Positions 23,104 through 34,545 of a DNA stretch of 64,000 nt are shown one piece after another. The translations under genes were made by a program, and so were the position numbers. This DNA comes from Pieris napi (Eukaryota > Arthropoda > Insecta > Lepidoptera > Pieridae): NCBI RefSeq assembly GCF_905475465.1, contig NC_062253.1:6820001-6884000 (forward strand), in the 5' to 3' direction. The notes under the pieces are model-generated. The model saw only the letters and a list, made by a program, of their open reading frames with translations, did not search any database and was not told the DNA's origin. Numbering within the stretch: position 1 is the stretch's first letter; each line of letters begins with the position of its first letter.

Positions 23104-23435
23104 ATAACTTCCTACTGCATTATACTATTGGTGCGTTCCACTAAGCGCTCACGACGCTCACGCTCACGACCGCTGATTTCCCCATTCCACTTGATTGTCA
23201 ATGTTACTGTCGTTAACTCAAGTGGAATGGATTATGAGCGTTTCGGGCGTTCATGTAAATATTACAAATGTCAAGTTTGAAAATAGTAGAATTTTAAGGA
23301 GGTTAGGTAATCATAAACAATAAGTTTTGATATTTGTGACTTAAATTTATTTATGTTAAAAGTGAAGAATAATTGAATATTTTATAAATAATTTTCGTGA
23401 AGTTATCAAACAACTTAAGTTTAAATATAATCGAA

Positions 23436-24909
23436 ATGGCTTTGACGGCAGTTGGATATTTGCTTATGCATCGCAATAAAGCTCCAGAAACTAGTTCATC
23501 TAGCTCAGATGAAGAATGGGATGCAATTATAAAAAATTATAATCGTGAAAACCGACAACTTAGGCCACGTATTATTGACTATGAAAATGTAATTTTTCGC
23601 TATTCGGATGAAGAATTTAAAAGTCATTTCAGGTACATAATTCTCTATCTCATTAGACTGTACATTTTAAAATATTGTTTAATTGCAGGCGTAGATTATA
23701 CTTGTTGATGCCAACCCCCAGGACACCGTATACCGCGACGAGAGCTAAGACCCTTTCATTCGGCGAAGCATATAATTAGTTTATTTAACTATATTTTATT
23801 TTTTTAGAATTTCAAGGAACACATTCAATTATTTACATGATATAATAGAAGAAAATTTGGTTCGACATGTCCCTGGGTGCCCTACAATTCCATCTCATCA
23901 TCAATTAATGATAGCCCTTTGGAAAATGGCAACAATGGATTCATATAGGTCACTTTTATGAAAAATAAACTATTTTGGATGTATTTATACTATAATTGAG
24001 AAGTATGAAATACAACTATATTTTTTTTTAAATCTTTATTATAGATCAGTTTGTGACAGATTCAACGTAGGCCGAGCCACTGCTGTGAGAGCTGTACGTC
24101 GAGTTTGCCACGCTTTATTTATAAAATCCTCAAGATTTATACAATGGCCTACGGGGGAACGTGCTATAGAAGTGATGCATGGATTTGAAAGAGCGAGTGG
24201 CTTTCCAAAAGTAATAGGGGCAATTGATGGTACTCATATTCGTATTAATGGTCCAAAACAAAATCATGCAGATTATATTAATCGGAAAGGATTTCATTCT
24301 ATTCAGTTACAGGTATTTAGCGACTGTTATTTTAAAGCACACTACTAACTTTAGTATTGAAAATTAATTTACATATAGTTAAAATGTTCTACAGATCGTA
24401 TGTGATGGACATCCTGGGTCTGTTATGCTGGACATCCTGGGTCTGTTCATGATCAGAGAGTTTTCCGTTTATCAGAAGTTGCAGATTACGTAAATGATGA
24501 TGATAAATTCTTAGAAAATTGCCATATGCTAGGCGATGCTGCGTATGAAATACATCAACACTTACTTACTCCGTATCGAGATAATGGACATTTAACTGGA
24601 AAACAAAGAAACTATAATTATCGTCATTCAGCTGCACGAGTGACTGTTGAACGATGTATTGGATTATTAAAAGGACGCATGAGAAGTTTATTACATTGTC
24701 TACCAATGACAAGAGTCGATTTAATGGCTGAGTACATCATTGCATGCTGTGTCGTCCACAATATCTGCATTTTACAAGGAGATGAGTTAAATGTAATCAC
24801 TATCCCTGAACATAATCAAGAAAACGTAGAAAATAATGGAAACTATTCACGTGAAGTCAGGAGAACTGCAGGAGTTATTAAAAGAGATGCTATTATGAAT
24901 TCCTTGTAA
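23436..24909 (+). pseudogene. Harbinger transposase, four exons, frameshifted
   Basis: Exons 23436-23632, 23808-23948, 24045-24312 and 24395-24909 join in phase. Exon 1 is an acidic, Ser-rich N terminus. Exons 2-3 hold the helix-turn-helix region (LMIALWKMATMDSYRSV, then RFNVGRATAVRAVRRVC) and the first catalytic Asp (VIGAIDGTHIRING). Exon 4 opens with QIVCDGHPGSV and then contains a 23-bp tandem duplication (units starting at 24406 and 24429) that shifts the frame. Past it, the DDE remainder is open: LGDAAYEIHQHLLTPY, ARVTVERCIGLLKGR and VVHNICI. About a dozen residues usual between VCD and PGS are also missing. A HARBI1-type nuclease family member, now inactive as written. I chose ATG 23436 because the earlier in-frame start is a GTG. 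Confidence 0.85.
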
Positions 24910-25116
24910 AACTGGTAGAAAACTCATCATAAATCCTGTTAGGAGTAATCACAATAGTTTTATAGGACCGAAAATTATCAAAGTTGTATGATCATTGGAT
25001 TTTTGGACATTTGAGTGAAAATAATAATTTGATGTAAATTGTATGAACTATAAATAAATTTTTTAATATTTACAAATTATTACAAACTAATTTTTTTTAA
25101 TTTAACATTTAAATTC

Positions 25117-28100
25117 TTATTTGTTGGCTAATTTTTCTAAAACTTCAAGAAATTTCTCGTCCATTTTCATTCGCTCTAAGTGACTTTTTTTTTTATTTTC
25201 TTCATGTTCCTCTTTTTGATGCAATCTTTTTTCCAGTAAAGATGCTATCGACGCCTTCCTTGTTTCTAGAATGAAATTGAATTTGTAAATTAGTTTTTTT
25301 TGTAGACAATGAAAATTATCTCACATAATCAACCTACTTAGTGAACATCCGCTATCAGATCCCGCTGTACTATCATTATTTTCTGCTTCTTTCAATGACA
25401 GACCAGTAGAAGATGCAACTGCAACTGGATTGCACCATGCTTTTTTGCCAAAAATTTCATCCATAATCTACCAAAAGTATATTATAAAAATAATTATATA
25501 AAATATATTTAATGAATAAGAAAATTGTTTATTGGTTTTATAAAATATTCAAGTAAATGTAAAATTTATGAAAATATTGAGTAATTTGTACTAACATCGT
25601 AAAACTGCCATGTCTTTCTATTATTTCCTGACTTATTGTTATGATCCTTAGTAGATTTATATGTTTTTTTTAGGCTTCGTATTTTAGAATGACATTGCGG
25701 TCCGGTCACATCGTATCCTTTTTTTTTCATATCTTGGGATATTTTATTCCATACTTGTTTTTGAGAAATTTTTCCACTGTTCAGAGTTCCTTCCATAGAC
25801 CTATATAATTCCAATAATAATAATACGCAGGGTGAGTTCCACCTGTATACTGAAGTTTCTCCTGTGCAAAAAAAAAATAAATATAATTAAAATTCTCGCA
25901 TAATATATTATATGAAATAAAATGATAATAGAATTTCAGATGTTCATTAAACCTTCAAATTGTGGAGTTTCAGAGTTGAGATTATCACTATCAAGCCGTT
26001 CTTCAATAAAACTCTCTGAAGTCTCTTCAATAAATTCTTGATCTACTTGAACAGATGCGGAAGCTTCAGCTTTTCTTAATAGCTCAGTTGCAAAAAATAC
26101 ATCTGCAAATAAAATAAATTTACTAAATATATATGTGAAGTATGTATATACTGATTACTGGCATACAAGAAGTTGCCTTAGCAACAATCTCGTTTTAAGA
26201 AATATAATAATAGTTTGATTAAAAATGTCTAATACAAAAGCTATGTATTTCTGTAATATTAATAAAACCTTAAATCCTGATCTATCTTTCGTATCGACTC
26301 ATTAAAACCTTACATGGTAGCAGAGCGTTTAGTAAAAGGAATAAAAAAAAAAAAGGAAAAAGCGAAATAAAAAATGTCGATCGCAAGAATAGATCCTCTA
26401 ACAAAAGAAAACTATGATACATGGGTAATACAGGCTGAAGCAGTCCTAGTAAGAAACAAATTATGGAAATACATTGAAAGTCCTTTAAGTAAGGATCCAA
26501 GTGCAGCTGAAACAGAAGGTGACAGACAAGCCAGATCGGAACTAATTCTTATGATTTCTCCCTCTGAGCTTAACCAAATCAAAAAATGCCTATCTGCAAA
26601 AGCCGTTTGGAATAAACTACAAGACATTTACGCTAGCAAAGGACCTGCCCGTAAAGCTTTTTTACTGAAACAACTAATCCTAAATAAATTAGATGGACAT
26701 GAAATACAAAGTCATCTAAACAAATTCATGGATATAGTTAACAAACTGGCAGACATGGACATAATTATCAATGAAGACCTTTTAACAATATTAATGCTAT
26801 ACAGCCTCTCGAAAGAATACGAGAACTTCAGAGTCGCTATTGAATCACGAGATGTTCTTCCTAAGCCTGAAGAGCTTAAAATTAAAATAATCGAAGAATA
26901 TGAAGCTCGCCATAATCACAATAAAACCAATGACGACGAATCTGAATCCTCTATTCAAGAAGAAGCTTTATATGCATCCTGTAAAGTTTGTAAACGAAGA
27001 GGTAATATCTTTAAACACAAACACCATAAAATTTGTTCAAACTGCTGGAAGGAAAATAAAGGTAAACATGCTAAGAAATTTGATTCTTCTCATAAAAATA
27101 ATTACATAATGCAGTGCCTTTTTACAAATAATAAGAAACTTAAAAACAACATATGGGTATTAGACAGTGGTTGCACGTCTCATATGACTTATCAACGAGA
27201 CTTATTTAAAACAATAGATAGTACATCCAGAAAACTTAACTTTGCGACGGACGAGTACACTGCAGAGATAAAAGGTAAAGGAATAGTTTCCTTTATAACT
27301 AAAAATGGCAACAGTAAGGCAATAACGCGCTTACAAGACACCTTATACGTACCGAACCTTTGCACCAACTTAATGTCCGTAAGTAAGATGACAGATGCTG
27401 GTTGTTCTGTGCTATTTACTAACAATAAAGCAACTGTAAATAACCCTAAAAATGGAATAAAACTAACGGCATATAAACAAAAAGACGGTCTTTACTATGT
27501 GAAACCAGATCAACATGAAAGGAACTATTTGGTCACTAATGATAAGGTCACAAGTTCTCCTCCGAAGGACTCAACGACTTTATCAAGTATTAATGACTGG
27601 CATAGAAAACTGGGTCACATGAACGTAAAAGATCTGAAATATGCGCGTAGACATGAAAACTTAATTGGCTTAAATTTTGATGCATCGGAAAATTTGAATG
27701 ACTGTGAAGTATGCATACAAGCAAACCTCCATCGTGAACCTGCTCCACATAATAAAACAACTCAAAGAACAACAGAATGTTTACAAATCATTCACAGCGA
27801 TGTGTGTGGACCTATTCAGACGCCCACCATACGCGAAAATAAATACTTTGTTACTTTTATAGATGACTACAGTCGATACTGTAGAGTTTATCTAATGAAA
27901 AATAAGAGCGAAGTACTTGAAAAATTCAAAGAGTTCAAAGAGTTAGCGGAAACACACACAGGTAACAAAATTAAGTTTTTACAATCTGACAACGGCACTG
28001 AATATGTTAATAAGCAGTTTGACACTTACTTAAAACAGTGTGGTATTCAAAGACGTCTTACCGCACCTTATACTCCACACCAAAACGGAGTTGCTGAACG

Positions 28101-31100
28101 TAAAAACCGTACCCTATTAGAAAAAGCAAGAGCATTGATGATAGATGCAAATGCACCATTGAAACTCTGGAGCGAGGCAGTGGCTACTTCTAATTATTTG
28201 GCAAATAGAAACATAAACAATGCCATTCAAAATCGAACACCATTCGAACGATGGGTTGGTAGATAGCCCTGTGTAAATCATCTATATATATTTGGTAGTA
28301 AGACTTTTGTTTTGAAAAAGGGATCTAATGGTCACAAATTTGCACCTAAAGCAATTCCAGGGATGTTTGTGGGATACTCTGAAACGTCAAAAGCTTTCAG
28401 AATCTACATTCCTTCGAAAAACAAAATCATTACTTCGAAAGATATTCGAGTTATGAAATGCATGTACTACGAAGAAAACAAGTACGGAATTTCAACACTT
28501 TTTAATGAAATTGAGTCTACAGCAAAACCTCAACAATTGTCTTCACAACAAACACTACAAAAGAAACTTACTATGACGCTTGATGACATTGATAAATATG
28601 ACAACAATGTTGACACGAAAAATGATAACAATACAATTTTGGAACAAAATATTCAGGAACCAACAAATATTGAAAGTGACTACGACTCACTTTCTGGTTC
28701 TTCTAATATTGAAGACCCTGTTAAAAACGGTGTCGGAGAAGCAGTAAACAGTAATGACAATGTAGAAAACGCCTCCGTTCAAATAAGGTCACTAAGAAGT
28801 AGATCAAATATCACAGCTCCTAGGCGTTATGATGATTTTATCTTAGCCGCAGCGGAAGAAATTGAAAATATTCACAAACCTACTGAACCTTCGACCTTTA
28901 AAGAAGCGATGGATTCTACTGATAAAGAAAAATGGCAAAACGCTATGCTAAGTGAAATTACTTCACTAAATGACAACCAAACTTGGGAACTGGGTAATCT
29001 ACCTAAAGGACGAAAAGCCCTGCCTTGTAAATGGGTATATAAAATTAAAATGAATCCTGATGGTTCCATTGAAAGGTACAAAGCCAGACTTGTAATTAAG
29101 GGTTACTCCCAAATACCTGGTGTCGATTATGATAAGACGTTTAGCCCAGTAGTTCGTCTGACCACAGTACGAACTTTACTTGCAATTGCTGCTAAAGAAA
29201 ATTTAAAATTATTGCAGTTCGATGTCTCAACCGCTTTCCTATATGGTGAAGTAAAGGAAGAGATTTATATGAAACAGCCTGAAGGCTATTCCGATAACAC
29301 GAAACGAGTTTGCAAGTTGAAACGCAGCTTATATGGACTCAAGCAAGCTCCACGTTGTTGGAATTCATGTATTGCTGAGTTTTTACAAAAATCAGGATTC
29401 ATGCAGAGTGAAGCAGATCCTTGTTTATATATTAGAAATAAAGGACAAACGAAACTTTTCATTGGTCTTTACGTAGACGATGGACTTGTAGCATATAACA
29501 CAAGCACAGCGGGTGATGAATTCATTAAGCAATTGCAAACCAGATTTAAAATAACAATAAAACCTGCTTCATATTTTCTTGGATTAGAAATAGACATATG
29601 CAAAGACAAGACCATTACATTATGTCAGAAGGCTTACACAAGAAAAGTTTTAGAAAAATATGCAATGTCGAATTGTAAATCAGCACCAACACCAATCATA
29701 AAAGAAACTGAGACGGAAGAGGAAGTTAATATCAATATAAACTTTCCGTATAGACAAGCAGTAGGTGCTTTGGCATATTTATCTGTAGGCACGAGACCTG
29801 ATATATCATATGCTGTAGGTGTCGCTTCAAGAAAGCTTGATTCACCTACCAAAAAGGATATTATGTTGGTAAAACGTATTTTTCGTTATTTGAAAGGCAC
29901 GCAACATATCGGTTTAACTTATACACGAAGATCTCCCGGTCATTTAATTTGTTATAGTGACGCAGATCATGGTGGAGATCCAGCAAGTGGGAAATCAACT
30001 TCCGGAATGATTTGCTTATTTTCTGGAGCTGCAATTAGCTGGAGAAGTCAGAAACAAGCAACTGTCTCCATCTCATCTACTGAAGCAGAGCTAATAGCAG
30101 CTAGTGAATCAGCACAAGAAATTTTGTGGCTAAATTGCCTACTTCGCCAACTTACAGAAGCCGAAAGTCCAGTATTGAAGTTAGACAATGAATCAACTGT
30201 AAAGCTCGCGCTAAATCCACGCTATGAGTACCATAAGCGTACTAAGCACATTAAACTTAAACATTTCTTCATTAGAGAATGTGTTAGCAATGGAGACTTT
30301 ACAGTAGAACATGTTTCCACAGAGATACAGTTAGCCGATATGCTAACGAAACCATTGTATGGCCCTAGATTAAAAGAACTTTGCTTACAATTGGGTTTAA
30401 AGAATTTATATACATATATTCTCTAAAAACTTAAGAGGGTGTGAAGTATGTATATACTGATTACTGGCATACAAGAAGTTGCCTTATGGTAGGGGAGCCC
30501 AAGAGGGGATTTCGGGATTTACTAAAGCGCGGCAGATTAATATATAGGGGGATACCTTGTACCCGGTTAAGTACCTCCACAAAATATGAGGCCCATATAT
30601 AAGGCCGCACGTGAAGGAGACAGGATCAGTTTAGTAAAAAAAAATTGACCATCAGAAATTCCCGAGCGCGTCAGATTAAGGTAGGGTGAGTTAATTACAT
30701 CCTAAAAAGTGTATATTCCACTAATCTGACAATTTGAGAGTGACGGAAAAAAAGGGGAGGGCAACAAAGTTGTAAAAAAAAAACGTCATCTCGACATTCT
30801 CGAGCGTAGCTAATTTTTTTTTTATTTTGAAGGAAATAATTCAAGAATAATGAAAAATATATAATCTGACGATTTCCGCAAGCCGAAATAACAAAAATTC
30901 GTCGATAAAGTTAAATGCGTGCAGCTGCGTGATGCCTACATTTCCTTAAACCGATCGGAATCTACTAAACGGCGTTCTAAATATTTCCCTCAAAATTACA
31001 TTTCCTGTGAATTTGAACCGATTCGGACCGATAGATTTTGAGAAATTTTGAAAAATCTTAAAAAAATAAGAAATATTTTTTTTTAAAGTGGTTTCTTTAT

Positions 31101-32464
31101 CGATCAACTTCAAAAACTAATCCGCCTTTGAGCTTGAAAAACCACGTCGATCGCCACCAAGCTGGTCAAAAGCGGTTGATTCGTTCGAGAAATATCGTAC
31201 ACGAAAGAAACCCGAAAAAGTGTTTTTTCGGGATTACTCCGAAATTTGTGGTTCGATCAATTAAAATTGCAAAATTACTTATGAGAATGATAAAACTGCG
31301 TCGAATGCCGCCAACCGCGTGAAAATTGCTTGATCCATTCAAAAGTTATTGCGGTTTGAAAATTCCAAAAATAGTGTTCTATGAAACTTCTATCAGACTT
31401 TCGAGCTGGGAGAGCTCAAATGCATAGAAATGTTATTTCTTTGAACTCAGCGAGCTCAAAATATCAATTTTAAGCGCCCAGGAATGGAATTAGCGGGAAG
31501 TTGCAGGGATGGCCCTTTAGGTGAACCGTTTTTCTATTTTTTTTTTGTCAGATCAGGCGAATCCCTCTAGATAATCGTCAGATTATGAGACAGTACGTTT
31601 AGAACATAAAGATGAACCACATATATCTTAATCTGACGCGCTTGAGTATTTCAAAATTGCGATTTTTTTTTGCAAATTAAGAAAATGGCTGTGGGTTTGC
31701 GTCCCATCGAAATCGTCAGATTAGTGAATGAGAGCTTTTTTTTGGTGCACTTAACACTCCCTTAGAAAATCTGACGCGCTCGATAATTTTTTTTTTTTTT
31801 TAATTTTCAACCCTTAAATACAACCACCCGCATCATGCAAACGATCAGATTAACATACGTACATTATTAAAAATACGTAGGGCATAGATGCTATCAATAT
31901 CTGACGCGCTCGAGGATGTCCATGCAACAGTTTTTTTTTACATATTTAACTATCTATAGCCGCTTCTCCCACCGATGAAAAGGAATTTATCATATAACAT
32001 TTTTTTCTTCTTTTTATCTAAGCTTTGCATCCCAATAGGTCTCTACGACGCTCGAGTAAATCCCCATTTAGCATCGTGGGCTCCCCTACCATTAGCAACA
32101 ATCTCGTTTTAAGAAATATAATAATAGTTTGATTAAAAATGTCTAATACAAAAGCTATGTATTTCTGTAATATTAATAAAACCTTAAATCCTGATCTATC
32201 TTTCGTATCGACTTATTAAAACTTTACAATATATATATTATTAATGAAAATAAATATCGTTTACATTGAGTTAGGTTATGCTATAAATTATTCAGGAAAA
32301 ATGTATAAATAGCTGTTGAATATAAACTAAAATCAATTGTATTAAATTTATATTGCATAATTATATTTACCTCTTTCTGCACGAGCAGCTTCAGCTTCAG
32401 AAACGATAATATCTACAACAATTTCTCTTTCTGAATCAAATAATGTGATTTTTCTTGTCGCCAT
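25117..32464 (-). CDS. Harbinger second protein, Myb/SANT-like DNA-binding
   Basis: Five exons join in phase: 32464-32371, 26102-25953, 25861-25596, 25467-25338 and 25265-25117, giving 262 residues with no stop. The start is MATRKITLFDSE. The third exon holds the trihelix-like core (LLLLELYRSMEGTLNSGKIS, then QVWNKISQDMKKKGYDVTG and CHSKIRSLKKTYK) that in Harbinger elements brings the transposase to the nucleus and the element ends. The C terminus is charged and probably helical (EKRLHQKEEHEENKKKSH). The copia element sits in intron 1, stretching it to 6.3 kb. All splice borders are GT-AG. Open throughout, unlike its transposase partner. Confidence 0.75.
26134..26314 (+). repeat. Copia 5' LTR
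   Basis: 181 bp from TGTGAAGTATG to AAAACCTTACA, followed directly by the primer-binding site. Confidence 0.9.
26315..26327 (+). promoter_or_regulatory. Copia primer-binding site
   Basis: TGGTAGCAGAGCG abuts the 5' LTR and resembles the TGGTATCAGAGC-type site that pairs with initiator tRNA-Met in many copia elements. Confidence 0.7.
26374..30426 (+). pseudogene. Copia Gag-Pol with one in-frame stop
   Basis: One frame of about 1350 codons is broken only by a TAG at 28264-28266. In order: Gag with a UBN2-like region (residues 1-220), a Cys/His cluster (CKVCKRRG, ICSNCW) that is not a standard zinc knuckle, protease (WVLDSGCTSHMT), GAG-pre-integrase (WHRKLGHMNVKDLK), integrase core (HSDVCGP, FIDDYSR, QSDNGTEY, HQNGVAERKNRTLLE), reverse transcriptase (LLQFDVSTAFLYGEV, LYVDDGLVA) and RNase H (CYSDADHGGD, STEAELIAAS, DNES). 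The stop falls in the integrase C-terminal linker. Reading resumes in the same frame with VNHLYIFGSKTFV, so nothing else is lost. Confidence 0.9.
30427..30439 (+). promoter_or_regulatory. Copia polypurine tract
   Basis: AAACTTAAGAGGG directly precedes the 3' LTR, the usual plus-strand primer site. Confidence 0.6.
30440..32228 (+). repeat. Copia 3' LTR split by an insertion
   Basis: The LTR pieces 30440-30486 and 32095-32228 rejoin to 181 bp at a duplicated TTA. The LTR base content is otherwise the same as the 5' copy. Confidence 0.9.
30487..32091. mobile_element. 1605-bp non-coding inverted-repeat element with motif array
   Basis: Ends TGGTAGGGGAGCCCA and TGGGCTCCCCTACCA are perfect 15-bp inverted repeats flanked by TTA on both sides (30484-30486 and 32092-32094). 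No frame looks coding. At least ten sites match all or part of AATCTGACGCGCTCGA in both orientations, for example at 30663, 30722, 30862, 31577, 31630, 31708, 31766, 31839 and 31896. A 3-bp TTA duplication fits Harbinger-like mobilisation, but I cannot assign the superfamily. Confidence 0.8.
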
Positions 32465-32904
32465 CTTTAAGCTTTGAATATAATAATATTATTATTTGTC
32501 ATATTTCAAAATAAAATTTCAAAAATTGCGCCAAATTATTCTCAACGATCACAACGACCCACCTCTTTAGATGGGTCGTTGTGAGCGTTGCGTGAGCATT
32601 AGTCATGACGTCACGAGTGACGTTTTCGCCGTGACCACAACGACCGCGGTCGGTATGTGGAATGGCTAAAGGAGCATTTTGATCGTCGTGAGCGCTTAGT
32701 GGAACGCACCATATAACATGTTTTCTTATTTATCTGTGTTGCCGACTTAAAAGTTTTTCACTCAAAATTAGGTTATAAAAACTTCGAATACATAACCTCC
32801 TCCTACGGGTTATTTATTTTTAAATCGCTTAATAAACAGGATGGCATTCAAGTAGGTAAAAATAAAAATAAACATGAGAGTCTTGCTTTATTATAAAAAA
32901 CTAA

Positions 32905-33150
32905 TAAACTTTACAAATATATTGTATTTAAAATGCATGACAATTTTATAATGTCATTTTTGGCAGAGCTATAATCACCAAAACAGCCCGAGCTGAGCTG
33001 TAAAGGCCCTTCATGCCAACAGCGAGTCTCTAATGAAATAATATATAATATTGTTATCTTACTCATTATAATATCTACAGACAAGATTTACTCGGCATCT
33101 GTTAAATTATAAATAAGTTTTAATTACATAATTGTTTAACAGACAGACAA
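32905..33150 (+). repeat. Direct repeat, left copy (about 245 bp)
   Basis: CTAATAAACTTTACAAATAT through ACAGACAGACAAGTTG, including AAAACAGCCCGAGCTGAGCT. It repeats at 34300-34545 with a few changes. Confidence 0.8.
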
Positions 33151-33735
33151 GTTGTCTTAGTAGTTATTGATATAATAGGGTCGTAGAATATTTCTAAAAA
33201 GTTGCTGTAACAAACGCAATGAATAACCGTTCATGTTTCAGTTTTACTCAACAATAATACTCGATAATAATAATACATACGGATAGTTAACCTCAATTGT
33301 ATTGAAGCACTTAGGAAGGTTGATGAGCACAGTTTTTTCACAAATATTTTCTAATATTAATTAGTATTGATTTAAATATTCAATTTCTGATTATAATTCA
33401 GACGCACATATAAAATTGTATAATACGCACTTGTATAATGAAAATAACTAGGTATGTTTCACAACCTTTTAACTAAGTAACAATAGGTCTTTGTGAAAAA
33501 GCATTGCTAAATTTCTTTGAAAAAATAATTAAAACTCCTTTATTTGTTTAAAAGGTAAATGTCATTATGGTCATTCAAAATTCTTGGCATAGCTGCTAAC
33601 TTCACGCATGTTCTATTTCTTTTTTCTTGTAGATTGTCTTATTCCCATCTCGCTCGCGCACGCTCGGCGCCCGGCTATAATCACACTGATAATTTTGTGT
33701 CACGGTGCGCGCGCATCATAAAATTTCACTCTCAT

Positions 33736-34250
33736 CGTAGATAGAGTATAGAACTAGATGAGCTTCTAAAATAACAATAATAACTAAAGAGAGAAGGCAT
33801 TAACGTGAAATACTTAAGCGCGAGCGAAACAGAGTATCAGTTTTTCTGTATCTATTTGCGTATCGGGTTTTATTTGTTTACCACCGAGCCCTTGGTGGTA
33901 AACAAGTTTTCACCGCTTACTGATAAATCGGTGAAACCCAAGTCAAACCCATATTTTAAGACTTTATCCTTATAAGAGTTGTATTCAAAGTACCATTCAT
34001 GGTGAATTGTTGCATAATTGGCTGTAAAAGCTATAGTGAACGTAAAGAAACAAACATAACATTTCATCGGTAAGTAGCTTATTTTGTCACGACTCAGTAA
34101 CTTTGTTCAAGAATTATTCATTCGAATGTGTATTTTGGTCAATAATAAGCAATCTTCAATGAATTAAAACTGTTAATATGACATATGTCGATCATTCGCT
34201 ATCTCACACGCTGTACGCTGATGCCTGGTCTATACCATAGTCCGTCTTCG
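33736..34250 (+). mobile_element. Short P-superfamily-like relic
   Basis: ACTCTCAT flanks the 515-bp insert on both sides (33728-33735 and 34251-34258). An 8-bp duplication is the P-element signature. The outer ends (CGTAGATAGAGTATAGA and, reversed, CGAAGACGGACTATGGTATA) are imperfect inverted repeats. It carries a THAP-type first exon but no transposase body. Confidence 0.6.
33999..34069 (+). pseudogene. Orphan THAP-domain first exon
   Basis: ATG opens MVNCCIIGCKSYSERKETN followed by ITFH and a clean donor (CATCG then GTAAGT). The C-x4-C spacing and following residues match the start of a THAP zinc finger, the DNA-binding domain of P transposases and many host proteins. No matching downstream exon is present before the insert ends. 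Confidence 0.6.
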
Positions 34251-34299
34251 ACTCTCATAAATTTTTCATAACGCGCCTAAAGAAGTATAACTTCAAAAA

Positions 34300-34545
34300 C
34301 TAATAAACTTTACAAATATATTGTAATTAAAATGCATTACAATTTTATATTGTCATTTCTGGCAGAGCTATACTCACCAAAACAGCCCGAGCTGAGCTGT
34401 AAAGGCCCTTCATGCCAACAGCGAGACTCCGATCAAATAATATAATATTATTATTATCTTACTCATTATAATATCTAAAGACAAGATTTACTCGGCATCT
34501 GTTAAATTATAAATAAGTTTAATTTTTAGTTTTAACAGACAGACA
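34300..34545 (+). repeat. Direct repeat, right copy
   Basis: Matches 32905-33150. The copies are 1.39 kb apart and enclose MITE copy B and the P-like relic. Confidence 0.8.

Larger units (their letters stand above)
26134..32228 (+). mobile_element. Copia-type LTR retrotransposon
   Basis: Two 181-bp LTRs (26134-26314, and 30440-30486 plus 32095-32228) start TGTGAAG and end TTACA. ATATA occurs on both flanks (26129-26133 and 32229-32233) as a 5-bp target duplication. The LTRs differ at two positions, both near the 3' end, so the insertion is young. The gene order protease, integrase, reverse transcriptase, RNase H defines copia. Confidence 0.92.
23129..32711. mobile_element. PIF/Harbinger DNA transposon carrying a nested copia element
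   Basis: The ends are perfect inverted repeats of at least 27 bp: GGTGCGTTCCACTAAGCGCT and onward at 23130, with its reverse complement ending at 32710. If one base is added on each side, TAT lies at 23126-23128 and 32712-32714 as a 3-bp target duplication, the size expected for this superfamily. Inside are the two convergent genes typical of Harbinger: a DDE transposase on the plus strand and a Myb/SANT-like gene on the minus strand. Without the copia insertion the element would be about 3.5 kb. Confidence 0.85.
33447..34296 (+). repeat. GAAGTTATACTTC-family MITE, copy B, interrupted
   Basis: 33447-33735 and 34251-34296 match copy A at 15401-15720, including AATTCTTGGCATAGCTGC and the end GCGCCTAAAGAAGTATAAC. 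The middle is replaced by the P-like insertion. Confidence 0.65.
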
